Source: Branchiostoma belcheri
Taxonomy: Eukaryota > Chordata > Leptocardii > Amphioxiformes > Branchiostomatidae
Length of the DNA: 64,000 nucleotides
Direction: 5' to 3'
NCBI RefSeq assembly: GCF_001625305.1
Contig: NW_017804020.1
Span: forward strand, 1,412,545-1,476,544
The translations under genes were made by a program, and so were the position numbers. This document shows positions 26,701-41,700 of this stretch, in pieces; the stretch's first letter is position 1; every line of letters starts with the position of its first letter. The notes below the pieces were generated by a model that was given only the letters and a program-made list of their open reading frames with translations, was not told where the DNA came from and ran no database searches.

Positions 26701-29700
26701 AATTTTAGCTCTGGTGCAGGGGGAATTCATGACAAATTAGTGATAAAAGTGTATAAAGGAGGAAAATGTCATAAGTTGTACTCATGAGACTCGATTACCT
26801 TGGGAGTATTCAGAGCCAAGATCGTAAGTAAGAAAAATGCAGTACTGAATTCTTTTGATTGCAACATATAATGTGCCCACACGTCATCAATCAGTAAACT
26901 TTGGTAGGAATAATATGACTTTCCTAAGGTTTCTTACCTGTACATAGACTTGTGCTGATAGTGATGCATACCGGTTCACTGGACTTGGATCCGGACTTGT
27001 AAGAATGTTCAAGTCCAAAAAAACCTAAAAGTCAAGAACCGAGTCCGGACTTGTTACCATAAAAGACCATTTCGCATACCCCTTTTCTTTCCAAACCACC
27101 TAAAACCTTCTGTAGATTGTAAAATCTTTGCTGCAAAACAAAGAAAACATTGCCATCGGGCATCGTCAAGTACCGGCCTCCATGTTATGTTGCCAAAGTT
27201 TCACCCAGACAACATTGCAGGGTTGCCAACATGCAATATTGTACATTTGTATATGCCATGGGTTTACGTCCGGACTTACAAGTCCGGAACTGAACCTAAA
27301 CCTCTGGACTTGAATCCGGACCTAAACCTAAAATTGGGTTTAGGTATGCATCACTACAAGTTGTGCATGCATCATATGGTGCCAAAGGCATTCTAAAGTT
27401 TTCACCTTCATGCTTGACCAAGAATCCTTCATGAGGGATGTCAGAGCTTAGGAAAATTCACCTCATGTCAGGTCTTCTAAGAAAAAATGTATTAGGGGAT
27501 TTCCCAGATTGTCTTGATATAGCCAGTTGGAGGGAGGGAAAATCATAATGGAATCAGCAGAGCAGCATCCGGTCAATTCTTCAAGTTTCTTATCTGTTTC
27601 TAATCCAACATGTCGGGCCTTAGAATTTGTCTTCCATGTAGCAATACAATCTGGCTGCTAAAAGAGAACTCCAACATTGACGGGGATTGAACATGTCAAC
27701 ATACTATTATACAAGTGAACCTAGTTATACATTGTACAAGAGCGTCATGCAAGGATGTCACTGAAGCACTAAAGCATACAGACTTGAACAGTGTCAAGGT
27801 AGGATGGGTGGAATGAACTGTATCCCATATATCATAGCTTACTGATATCTGTGAGGCAAAAATGTCGCTGACGGAAAACAGTTGCTAGTTTCGTATCGTA
27901 GGCTGGTTCTAGCTATTGTTGGTATTAGAAAATATAGGGATGCCTGGACTCCTCACACTTATCTTGTTTCTGGGCTATTTTACGCACTTCAAGTATGAAA
28001 TGATTAAGAAAATGTACTGAGAAATGGCAGTAAATGTCAATATCAGACAGATTTCTTCATCTAGAATATTTTGTGACTTGCCACCCTGGAACTGAAAATG
28101 TTAAATATTCCACAGCAGATTCTTCCGCAATATCTGGGCCCATCTGTACTCAATCAAGATTTTTGATTATTACTCCGTGAAGGAGGTCAGGACCTCCGGA
28201 CGGAGTGTTGTAATCGGCTGATTTTTCATGTTCGCAGTCAAAACACTGGGTTCTCTTTGTGTAATCGGCACGCAATTTTATACGCCGTCTGCGGGCATGC
28301 CCGTGTTGATGCACGAATGTGTATTTTTGCCGTTGCTGCTTTCGCGGTCAATGTAATATCGCAGACGCACCCCTACAATTACGAGGCGAATTGGAATGGT
28401 CCAGAAAAACGCGTTGTTTGGAATAGCAGTGGGGTTCAAAAAAGTTCATGCAGATACGGGGTGGTTTTTATAAGTGGTTCCAGATGTTTTTGCCCATGGT
28501 TAAGAGATGCCAAGTTTTTTGGAAGATGTTCGCAGCCAAAACGCATTCTTCCGTACGTCGCATTTCTGTGTAATTTCGCATGTGGTGTTGCATTATGTCC
28601 GGGATGATGCACGTCTTTTTATTTTTACCGTAGCTGTTTTGATATTGGAGTAAATGCTTATTTTCGAAACATCCCCATTTCTTTGAAATGGTTTCGTCCG
28701 TTTATGCAACTGTTACTGCGCTAATGACGACCAGTCGCGCTGTCCTGATACACCGCGAATGTGCGAGTGTTCCCTGTAGACAGTCCCGGGAGTCATTTTT
28801 TTGCACATTCCAGGAGCCAAACCAAAATACGTTCATGAACCGAGTCCAAAAACCGAAACGTGAAAATCGGATGATCGGACCTGATGTACATTTCTCTTTC
28901 TATAGATTGTACACACAATACACACATCTTTAGATAATCTGGCCATGGCAGGTTAAAAAAAAAGTAACCCTGAATCATACTAGATTAGCGTAAATGCATG
29001 TTAATGCGTTCAAAACAAGAAAAAAATTGTTTCCGGGTATTAATCTCTTGAATCACGGCGCTGAATATTGACGCAAAAATATTTCGGGCATCGCGCGCCC
29101 TTCCCGCGTCACGTGTAGGCATCTCGCATCTCTGATTGGTTGTTGCGTCTTAAGATGACTGAGCCGACGCGCGTTTAAACAATTTTTCTTTGTTCGATTT
29201 ATCACACTTCACAGAGAATTGTCGCCAATGGCTACTTCTTTTTGTTGCAATATATAATACTTCACGGAGAATTGTCGCCTATGGCTTCTTGTTGTTATTA
29301 TGTGTATTTTCTGTATCATCTTATTTTGTGTATTATCTGTATGTTTTTCGTTTTAGAAAGAAAATATAGGAGCAAAGAGCAGAAAACATGACATGACAGT
29401 ACGAGACATTGACCGTCCTGTGTTGTGTTGCAGGTTGTGGTGACCAGTGGCACCAGTGGACATGAGTACGAGGACCTGACCGTGGTGACCAACAGCGCTG
29501 TCCTCCCCAGCATGTACTTCACACAGGACAAGAACTACATCTACGTGGCCACCCAGAGACAGGTAAGATTTAAGTCTATACCATACAAGCCTACCATGGG
29601 AGCCAGACTACATGTAGTATTGGGCTGTTTGTCGCTTTTCGTCGGCAGCCAAGAGCCCTACACCCCCTATCTACATGTAAATGGGGGAGTTGAGAGCCCA

Positions 29701-32700
29701 AGGGGAGTTGGCCGGCCCTACTCCCCTGGCTCAACTCAATCCCCATAGCGGTAATTTACTAGTCTGGCTCCCAGGGTATACAAGCCATCTGAGATTACAA
29801 CGTTCTGGGTTATGATTATTATTTTAACACATAATGCTCACATCAACTGCTGACAATTTCAGGCATCACGTTAACAAAATGTTACCAGTGACACTACATA
29901 ATTTAAAAGATAAGTGATATCACAATTGTAATACACAATACACACTTTTGTCAGGAGAAATGGCACAAAGAAGTTTAGTCAAGTGCCAGTGTATAGCATG
30001 GCCAATGTCAATGAACTTAAAATGACTCCCACTGACACATTTTGTACTTTACCCTGACCTTGAACCTTGTCATAAGCAGATTGCCACAGCAAAAAGTGAA
30101 TAATGTTCAACTGAATAGTTCAAACCAGCTTGGACATACAGCAGCTATTCACTTTGATACATTGAACAGAGAAATCATGATGAGGATTCTTTGAACTTGT
30201 CCTAGTGCTAGATTTCATCCTGAATTTTGTTTGTAGTATTGCATATGCAGCCTTTACTTGAGCTCAATGAATGTTGGGCCACCAAGGCCTAGTTTAAACC
30301 CTTGAGGTATTCTCAGTGGTTTATCAATGTCAATCTTACCACCCACCAAGCCTACTTTCCATTTCCTCCTGTCCAGTTTTAAAAACAGAGCACTGATAAT
30401 ATCTTGTTAGGCTGTGTCTCAGCAGTTTCTTCAACTCCTGCCTTAAATTTATCCCCATTTCCTGCTGCCAGTCTTCTGCCAGGCACTTTTCTGTGGACAG
30501 CCAAGGAGAAATCTGGTAGCAGTTTCCTTGATAACAAGGCCTATTTGTGAAGTGCTAATGTAGACCAGACTAGCTGGAGAAATCCTATATTTTATGCCAG
30601 TCTCCACCAATTAACCTGATTCAACTTTTCCAACCTCCACCAGGAAAGATCAGATTTGGAACGACTTACACTTGCTAGGGGCAATTAGTCCAGTATGGGA
30701 TTGAATAAAAGAGAGCAGAGATTCCTGTTAGGGTCAGGTTGAACTGATGTACCTTTGAAGTTTGAGACTCTTTTGGTCATGGTGATTTAGGGTGAGAGGG
30801 ACTCCTGTTCTTAAGAACTAGTAGACTGGAACCTAGGCTCAGGCTGCTTGTTAGACTAAAATCCAGGCTCAATCAGGAGGCTTTAGATTACACACAGACT
30901 ATCTATTATGCTAGACTTGAACCTGGATACAGACCAGTACAGTCAGACAGAAGACCCAGACTTGAACTCAGGCAAAGTACAGTTGAATGGCTGCTAGCTG
31001 CCAGATACTCAGCTCCATACAGACATCCTGACTTGACTGGAATCAAACTGGAAAGAAGACTTCAACTTGAAGTAAAGATGGAATACTGGTAGCTTTGCAA
31101 GCTTCCATTATTGGATACTTCTTCGGACCATTCCTCCTTGAAGTATTGAACATGTGTGACTATTCCTCCTTGAAATATTGAACAAGCATGACGGGGCCTG
31201 CTGCTGTCCTTGAGTGTGTGGTGAACCCAACTTTCAGGGGTCAAGACTGGCGAACCAGAGTGACCAGTTATTCCCTGGATGCCTTTGAAGGGAGCACTCA
31301 AGCATGGAGGGTAGCCCGGCCCCTGATGCTGTGGTCACACTACCTTCACCCCGCACCAACAAACCTGTCAGCTTCTGTATTCTCTAGAAAATTAGAATCA
31401 GATGCACAGAGTTTTGTGTTCAACATCAATACAGTTATTTGCCACACAGTAATACACAATGCCAAGCCACTCTCCCTTTTAGCGCTAGCCAAGGAGAATA
31501 CATCTCTGTACCTGTACATGAACATATATATGTACATGTATATGTATACGTACATAATGTATATAACATCTTCTTGCTCTGTACATAAAGTTAAATACGG
31601 GTATTTTAGGATCATGAAAATTTCACTGAATTGTTGCAACAAAATTCCACTGAATTGTTAACTGCCATTTAACAAGTGTGCACTATGTCCAACCTGTCAC
31701 TTTTTGCTTATGTGAGTATGGTCTAACAAGAAGTCAGTGCACTTTTGGTTATTACCCTCACATGACTGGAGTAAAGGGGCATAGGCTGTGTCCATACTCC
31801 ATAGCTTTAATGAATATGTTATTACATTAGTATCTGACACACTGGCCTGGAACCAAAGTGGTGATGAACTGTTTTCTGCTTTTATGGCACATTACTGTAA
31901 GGCCAAAGCCTCAAGGTTGTCAGTGTTCATCTTAAGTTCAATATTGGCATCTCTCCATCTCATTAGGCAAGTTTGTCCACCTCTTGCCAAATAGAAAGAT
32001 AACATTTGATCATACACTACCCATTATTCTAAAAGCTGGAGTGAAGACTATCGTGGCCAATCTCAGTTGCTGGGAATGGCTGAAACTTTTGATTACCAGA
32101 CTGTCTCAGTGCCAAGTACAGGCTGCTGAATATCAGACCCTATCAATGTAGTACATTGATTATCTTTGGTGCTGTGGCTCTAAGCTGAGGTATGGACAGG
32201 ACAGGTGCATGTTGCCAATAGTAGAATTCTAGATGTGAGGGGATGACTTACAATCAATGTCATACATGTACATGGGTGCAGAAAAGTCTTGTTTTCAGTA
32301 GTGTTAGGCTCCATGTGTAGGCATATGGAACTCTGGTGAGGTCCAATTAATGGACACATGTAATGATTTGAAGATTTAACCAGGTTTTACACAATGTAAT
32401 TTTGGTTGATGGTAATTGTAACTTGATATCACCCAATTTACACGCTGGCAAAAATACTGATGGTATGAAAAACTGCTAATGCACGCAAGTGTACGAAGAC
32501 TGCGTGCATTGAGTTTTTCCTGCGTGTAAATTGGCCAGCATTGACGTACGTCAAATACCTACGTTTAGATCGTATGTTACCCCGGAGGCTGATCAAAGCA
32601 GGCCGATTTACATGCACGAAAAAAATTGACATATGGAGTTTTCGAACTCCTGTATGCATATGCAGTTTTCGTACAGTCAGGTTTTTGCTCACATATAAAT

Positions 32701-35700
32701 CGGGTGTACGTGTGGTCGACTGATCTTTTCCCTACCCACCCACCATGATTAACTTTTATATATATTATGATGCTCTAAGTGGAGTACAGAGAAGCCCTGT
32801 TAAATCACGAGACCCCAGTTATATCTTTGTGCTGCCTTGGGGGCTGGCTAAAGCATAACCTTTGTGACATATTCTGCCCCAAGGTCATGGCAGATATGAC
32901 TTTATGAGTGGGAGGGGGGCGATTGGGACTTTGCCAAGGAAGAGCCCTACAAGGGTCAGCAACTAAGGGTCATCTTGTAGCTGTAAAAAAAAATAAATTT
33001 GCTCAATGGTTAGATGACAATAGAGTCACTGGTATATGACATGCAAAGGTTTAAACTGCATCGGATTCTGAGAATTCAAATACAGGCGGTTGATTCAAAC
33101 TTGAAGGACGACCTTCTGTGTAGCTCTTGGTTAATCAGCAATATCTTATTAATGAGATGATTATAGATGCTTTTGGCCAGCTCTTGCATAGTATTACCAA
33201 TGTTTGAAGTATCCCTCATCATGTTTTGATCAACATTCTTATCTTCTGTTCAAGTTTTTATGTTTGTCATAAATTATGAATTGATTACCGGAGGATTTGC
33301 CATGAAAACAGGAGACTCCCATGGCTTTGACCCCTGGTCATCACCCAGTCTAAAAGGTCAAAGGTCCTGACCTGAGGTCAGATCATAGTGATGGAGGCTG
33401 GCATTATTTGTTTTCAACGTTGTGTGTATTATGACATAGATTTACATTGTATCAATTCATATCTTAGGCTAACCTGTAAATTTGCTCACAAATCAGACAC
33501 TGCAGAGTATTGTTTCTGATTTTGTATGCCCCCTTAATTGGTGTATTCATAATTCCATTGTCACATTTTTGATTGTTAATGTACATCACCTTTTTTTGTG
33601 ATGATAAATTGTATAATTTGTATATCTGCCAACAACCTCATCAATTTGAAAATGTAATTCAATTAAACAACAATCATGCTAAAACTTTTAGAAGCAGTTA
33701 GAAGAAATGCCGATCTATCTATGTGTATGCATATCATTCAACAATCCAAATGTCATTGCATTAGAGTCGCCTCACCTGTAAATCCCCTGATAGGTGGGGG
33801 TATTACCATGGAGAGATGCACAGGAGAAAGTTAATGGAGGCTTCGCCAAGAGAGGGATTTCCAATACATGCTGCAAGGCTATTGCAGGGCAGAATTATCC
33901 AGGGCTTTGGCTTGTAGTATGTACGTTACAGTATCCTAATTGTTACGGCCTGAATATTATTCACCCTCAGGCAGGATCTATAAAAGGTATTTTCCTTCGA
34001 ATTGTGCCTAATCTTTTATTTTGCTCCAATTGTTGTACTTTATCGACAGATGGTTTCCAGTGTTGGAAGTGTTAGATCGAATGTGAACACTCAGTCAATA
34101 GTTGGTTCTTTGGTGATTTGTATACTGTGTATCGGCTGAAAGCTTTAGATTTAAGGGTAAAAATAAAATGTTTGGGTTTTATATGCATATGGTGTTTCAA
34201 ATTTTCACCATGTACCTGTGTTAGAAACAAGATAAATTCTTACTTCCCACCTCCTCTAAAACCAATGAAATTTATTGTTTTGCTGTATGATCAGACTGTC
34301 AAGTTGTAAATTAAATTTCAAGACAGTACAGAAACCTGTAACATCCTACAGCAATCAGAAAAGAAAGTACAGCGACCTTCAGATCTCAGCATACTATTGT
34401 AGTTTTGTCCTATTGTTTCAAAAATTCCTTTGCACTTTTACCTCACATCACAGTCAAGGGTATATGACCGGATGCTGGTGACCCCAGAAAATTAGAGGTC
34501 AGGCTTCGCCCAATGATAACGCACGTGCAGGCGACAAAGAAAATGGAGTCTAAATAATGAATAGTGAACTACCGCCTGCTTTCTACGACGTCATGTCGTG
34601 AAAATGGTGGCCATTTCCCATATTGGATGGCGCCATCGATAAACGTTATGGGACGAACCAGCGTTTTCCAATACATTAAATGATCGTAGTTAAGCCTTGT
34701 ACACATTCCCCTACTCTGATGACGTGAGCCCCAAAGTTGATAAACCATGTTTCATGCAGGTTACTGATATTATCATCCCTGAGAAGCGTTTATCTCAATT
34801 TGCATTGTATGTGTAATACACATGTACATGTACCTAACCCTACATTCAAGGGCATTTGGCATCAAAGCGGGAAACCCCATTAAAAGTTGCTAATAACATA
34901 ATTCAAGTAAATATGACGGCCTCAATTTTTTACTTTTGACCTTGAGACTGCATAAATTACATGAACTATGGCATGGAAAGTCTGTGATATATCAGTTGTT
35001 CAATTTAGGCCACACCAATTTAATTTGTTGGTTCTCGGATTCGCCTCTTCGTTTTTTTCTGATTTGCAAAAAAAAAAATTTGATTCTGGCCCTGAATGAA
35101 CTGAAAAATGCTCATGTTTTGCCCCCAACAGTTGAGGAAAGTCCTTTTCTTCCTAGTTGTTACAGTTTTCCCATCTATCATTGCAGTGGTTTGATTAAAA
35201 GTTCAAAATTCAATGTTTAAATTTTAGCCCAGCCTTTTGTGTTGACTTCATGGCTCATTCCATAGCATTTAAGCCTATAATAGGATGCCTAGACCTGTTT
35301 TTATTTTTATTTTTTTTCGCCCTGTCGCTTCATATTTTTTCTGAAAAAATCCGAGAACCAACAAATTAAATTGGTGTGGCCTTACCAGCCATTTTGACAT
35401 AAGATTGACCCAGATTTGCAGAAAAATAAAATTTCATTATTATTCAAGAAACAGCATGTTGTCCTGAAATGGCCTGGTAGGATTTTACATGCACGCCATG
35501 TATCAGGTCAAGTGAAGAAAAATTGCAGTGTACCATAAACCGTACATTCCGCGTTTGAATTTTATGATGCTTTTGTGGGCAGTACAATGTTCTTTCACTT
35601 GTCAGCAAGTAACGGGCATAAAATGTGACCCATTCCTGCTTTCTGGGAGATAAAGCTACTGTAATCATTTTGGGTTTCCTGCTTCTTTTCAATAAAAGAT

Positions 35701-38700
35701 GTAAAAGAAAGAACACTTTTAGAAGAAAAAGAAGATATTGATAGGAGCTGATGTGCATCAGAGTTCATGTGTATGCCAAATGTATTATTCAATGTTACTG
35801 GCAGCATCAAGGTACATGTACATTGTACACCTTGGATTTTAGGTTTCCCTTTTTGTAAGCCCTAGAACTGCACTATGGTACAATGTACTGGTAGGGAATA
35901 TAAACTGTCCTTGGGGAATCACATTTTGTACTTTACCCTGTACAATTCTTCTTCTTTTATAGTACTGCTTTGTCTGATAGCAATTGGATTAATATATTAA
36001 AGTGTTAGAAGATAATTCAATAGTAACATACACCAGTAGTTTGTACCAAGGAACTTCATGTACATAACAGTTCCTTGCTCATGCAAATTAGACGTATACA
36101 TATCAAGCTTTTGATTTATACACAAAAGATGAAGAAAAGTATCTGATGATTTACCCCTTTCTTTTACTTGATCTTATTTATTTATATACCATAATAGAAT
36201 GTTAAAATGATCAGTAAATGATCAGTAATTGTCATGAACATAAGTAATTAATTGCATTGAAGGGGTAAACCCTTGATAAACCTAGGTTTCCTATGGATAT
36301 TCTCTTTACCATTTACAACAAATTGATTTATTTTTATGGGCAAATAAATAGTAAACAGTAAACAAACACTGAAATTGAAAAGAAAGTTGATTATACAGTA
36401 AATTGTCAGTACTTCCTGTCTTGGTCCCCGGCTCGCTGTTTTATGATAATATTATATCTAATGTTGCAGATGGGAGGCATTAGCAAGAATTCAATACATC
36501 AACTTTATGATTCTTGAATGGTCATAAACCCTTGTCTCGTAGAATATTACACCACCTTACGTGACTGCAGCTCGTGATAAAATGAGCCATTGCTTTTGGC
36601 ATTGCCGATGGTAAAATCTAACTATATAAAATGCAGATGAGATCTCATCCTTAGATTGTAGCATATGATTGCACGATATAGTGTAGTCTCGTTAAAGTGT
36701 TTTTCTGGATGTTTTAACGACTTCAATTGTAATGAGGGCCATGAATTTGGCAGGAAATAAAGCAATTACATGAGGCGAGTATGGCCCCCTCTTGGCACGT
36801 ACATGAAAACTGTTGCAGCTTACCAAGCTTTAGTGCAGTTAAATGTGGCTCAAGTTGATTTTTAATGCTTTTATACTATCTAGTAATCAGGCATTCAGAA
36901 CAATCTAAGTGTTACTTCAACTTCCTAAAGCTTTGCCATTTTTATTGATGGGTTCAACAATGAAATCAACCCGCCAGGGGGCCCAAAAACATTTCAAGGT
37001 GTCATCAAAACAAATATCAAGACAATCCACACTGGCATTCTAAAGTTATCATGTTCACACACACACAGACAGGCCGCCAAACACACAGGCACCTCATGTG
37101 CCCTAAAAGATACAAAACATTAATCTTGGCAAAATTTCAATTGGACAACTGGGTTGCTACATGGGGTTGGTGCCACAGTGTGGTTTTATGTAACTTTTTT
37201 TTCCTTGAATCTAGCGTATTAGAGACAAGGAGGTCTTTGTGGTTAGGGTTGTTGACTCTGGAAAAGGTACTTTACACCTATTTCCTCACTCGACACAGGT
37301 GAAAATGAGTACCTAGCTTCAGTTAGGGACGTCCTCTCAGATGAGACATAAAGCTAGCCAGAGGTCCTGTCATTGAGGAGACCTTGGGTATGATGAAGGT
37401 GCATGTATTGAAAAGAGTAGGGGTCCTTCCCAGTGTGAGTGGTTCAAACCTTTCAGTCCAGTCTTGCGCAGCATGTACTTACGGTACAAAACTGGTGTGT
37501 TATGCCTTAAGACGTTTTACCGGTTATCATAGAAGAAAAAAATCTTTCACTCTCTCAGGAACAAGCAAAATGGGGCATGTGTCCTTTCCAGGTCTCCCGG
37601 TTAATCAGATTTCTCCAGTCCATAACTAATTAGAAGAAGTGGGAAAGGAAGCAGCATTATGGGGTAATTCTCCCAATTCCTCCCTAAGCCTGGTCCGGGA
37701 GTCCTTCACCATTGATGGATACTTCTGATGGATAAGGTCTCTTGTGCAGTGTTATGTCGGGTAATTGAGAGCCTGGTTGCTGTGATCACCCATCTCTCTG
37801 GTGAAGCCCCCCTAGGACATGCCTGTGCCTGATTATTGCCAATCGGGCAGCACCACAAATCCCCTTAGAAGCACCTCTGGGACTCGGCCACTACAAAAGT
37901 TGTTGGAGGGGCTGTTTGAGAAATGATAAGACAGAAATTCGCCAGAGTGAAAATTACAACATGTAGGACATAAAATTATATGAGACCTCTGTGGCATCCT
38001 TTCACTGTAGATATTTTTAATGACACAGAAGAGAGAAACGGTAATCTTGGATTATTCAATTTCAGTAGGAATAGAGGGCAGGGGGTTAGGGAGTCTTGTC
38101 TGCAAGGATACCGTCCCTGGCAGTTGGTGATATTCCCGTTAATGGAGTTGGACTTATGGTGGATTTACCCCATCGCGGGCCGGCGCGTGTGCCCGATGAT
38201 TAGCTCGACGCGGGAGCCGCCCTGGAATTTTAACTGGACACAAATGGGCATCTACGATGATCTAGGATCATGAATAAGAGATGAAGACAAACTGAATACA
38301 TGATACAGCAAACTCCTTCTTCTATCACAGTCTCAACTACTTTGAGAAGTTTTCAAGGGTATCATTTGTTATTCATGAATGGATGAAGGAGAGATGGTAA
38401 GGAGAAGCCGAGATACATAATAGGGTTTAACTTAGAGAGCAAGGATTGTTTTCTTCGGGCATTTACCATTCTGTTCCCTCAGTATGACACAAATGGCCAT
38501 TAAAGCAATGGTGGAGGCAACTCAAGTCACCCATTATAGGACATGCCTCATTTCTTTCCATGCTTAAATAAATCCCCTACTTTTTAGCTACAGTGAACAA
38601 TGTCTTAAGGGATGGTAGTCCTTCTGTAGGGCATTGACTGCTGCAGGACAATATAAATGCAGGTTCATTGCCCAGTTTATGTGGTTCTTAAAAGAGCATA

Positions 38701-41700
38701 TACCATATTTTCTTGTTCAAAGCCATTCCCTCAAGAAAGGTCTAGGACAAAGCAGTGTTGAGGCTATTGAACCTTTGCTTTGTGTATGCTAAACATGTAT
38801 ACAGATAGCTGCAAGTCAGACCCTGAGTTTAACTGACGAGGTCTGTGGTAAAATTTTCTTGGGGACATATACAACTGTAGGCCCTGGAGTCGAGAAGCTA
38901 ATTATAACATTTTTTTGTTAAACGTGGCCAAGGGGATACTCTCATGACCGCTGCACTGTCCCCCAGAAAGAAATAAAAAAAAGAAATATTGAAATATTGA
39001 TTGTTGATATGAATGTGACTCGCAATGTATATACTGCATGTCTGCAATGTTGGTATGATAATGAAGAATTAAAATTGCATCACAAGAAAGCTATCAAAAG
39101 TTAGCCTAAAAGGTCTGACCATTTCTACATCTTAAGTGACAACAGGGAGAACCTAATGAATTCAATATGAAAAGAAACAAGAAGCCATAGGCGACAATTC
39201 TCCGTGAAGTATTATATATTGCAACAAAAAGAAGTAGCCATTGGCGACAATTCTCTGTGAAGTGTGATAAATCGAACAAAGAAAAATTGTTTAAACGCGC
39301 GTCGGCTCAGTCATCTTAAGACGCAACAACCAATCAGAGATGCGAGATGCCTACACGTGACGCGGGAAGGGCGCGCGATGCCCGAAATATTTTGCGTCAA
39401 TATTCAGCGCCGTGATTCAAGAGATTAATACCCGGAAACAATTTTTTTCTTGTTTTGAACGCATTAACATGCATTTACGCTAATCTAGTATGATTCAGGG
39501 TTACTTTTTTTTTAACCTGCCATGGCCAGATTATCTAAAGATGTGTGTATTGTGTGTACAATCTATAGAAAGAGAAATGTACATCAGGTCCGATCATCCG
39601 ATTTTCACGTTTCGGTTTTTTGGACTCGGTTCATGAACGTATTTTGGTTTGGCTCCTGGAATGTGCAAAAAATGACTCCCGGGACTGTCTACAGGGAACA
39701 CTCGCGCATTCGCGGTGTATCAGGACAGCGCGACTGGTCGTCATTAGCGCAGTAACAGTTGCATAAACGGACGAAACCATTTCAAAGAAATGGGGATGTT
39801 TCGAAAATAAGCATTTACTCCAATATCAAAACAGCTACGGTAAAAATAAAAAGACGTGCATCATCCCGGACATAATGCAACACCACATGCGAAATTACAC
39901 AGAAATGCGACGTACGGAAGAATGCGTTTTGGCTGCGAACATCTTCCAAAAAACTTGGCATCTCTTAACCATGGGCAAAAACATCTGGAACCACTTATAA
40001 AAACCACCCCGTATCTGCATGAACTTTTTTGAACCCCACTGCTATTCCAAACAACGCGTTTTTCTGGACCATTCCAATTCGCCTCGTAATTGTAGGGGTG
40101 CGTCTGCGATATTACATTGACCGCGAAAGCAGCAACGGCAAAAATACACATTCGTGCATCAACACGGGCATGCCCGCAGACGGCGTATAAAATTGCGTGC
40201 CGATTACACAAAGAGAACCCAGTGTTTTGACTGCGAACATGAAAAATCAGCCGATTACAACACTCCGTCCGGAGGTCCTGACCTCCTTCACGGAGTAACA
40301 ACTACAATTAATTTCAATTGCAATGATATCATAATGAAATTCATTTCTCCTTAATAAAAATAAGGCTGACTGGGTAAAAACGACCAATGCCTTTTTATCA
40401 TCAAGATGACAGAGGCATGACAACCGTCGGAATGATTTCACCAGGCCCAGCCCAGAAGCTCTGTAATCAAAATCCTGTGAGCAGTTGAAGCCTGCAGCCC
40501 TAACCTCTGGTGTGGATCCTCCTGGGGGATTTCATCATGACCTTTACTGCCTCTCCTACTTATTGAATATCGACCAATGACTATCCAGCTAGGAGGAAGA
40601 TCCGCCTAGGATCAAAATATCGGTTCGGTTGTTAACAGGGTGTCATCTTCAGTTATTGTTTGAACAGTTTTTCAGGAAATTGCCTGATCCGCCACTTTAG
40701 TGCCAAGCACATAAAATTGCCTTTTTTTTAAACCCTGCATATTTAATTTGACTTCTTTGCCACTCCACCTTTCCTACCAGGCAAAAGGCTTAGAAGTAAA
40801 GGAAAAATGTCCCAATTGGATTTGCAGAAGGTTGAGGTAAAGGTCACCTTCAGCTGCAGTTGAGAATGCCCTAAATACATTTGATCCTTGGGTCACATGG
40901 GCCCAAGGCATGCAGAATTTAATAAAATATCAGTACAGAATTGCTTTTAGATTAAAAATGTGTACTTTTGATTAAGTGTGCCTGCAGGCCAGACTGAAAT
41001 GACTGTGTTTGTTTTTCAACCTGTCTATAAATCCTGTCTGTACCTCAGCTTCTTGTTGCATGAATTTCATTATTTCTCTTTAAGGAAATGGAGACGAAGT
41101 TGTTGTCAGGGAGATTTAATGATTTAGATGGCACCAAGAGGCTTCTGAGGGGATTCCGGTATCTCCCCACGGCCTCAAACATGCAGGGCTTGGATTGTGA
41201 TTTGCAATAAAGCCGCCTTAATTGGCATCTGTAGAATCTACATGTCATATTAAAATGTGCTTAACGAGGCCAGACCGCGCTGTATTGTCTATAGATTTTG
41301 ATGAAATATGGGAGAAGTTTAGAAGGTTGATCCAGGTACATGCATAAGCTTAAGGTTGGTTTGTCGCACAATGGCGCTATTTCAGTTTTAAGACTCGGAA
41401 TTCCTTTAAAGGTGGATTTAATGCTCTTACTGTTAAGAAATAGTCCCTTTGAAAGGAAAATAAAGATGGCTTAAAAGGGAGAGAGGTCGTAAAGGTTTTG
41501 AACTTCCTTGGTGAAACAAATGGCTGTGCGGATAATTGGCTTTCAGCTGTCCGCACCAGTGCAGTATTCTGGTCCAGTCTATCATAAACTCCCCTCGCAA
41601 GAGGAGCGGAACTCATTAGCGAGTATCCAGATGCACATTTAGCATCATCAGGCTGGAGATCGCAGTCCTCGGGGAACAACATCCAAGGGGAAGGCTGGGG

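Noticed and set aside
39861-40301. 146-residue open frame on the minus strand within the right inverted-repeat arm (partly open in the left arm too)
   Set aside because: The arms are almost identical, so openness in both is not independent evidence. There is no recognisable domain, and an internal DNA duplication explains its repeated look.
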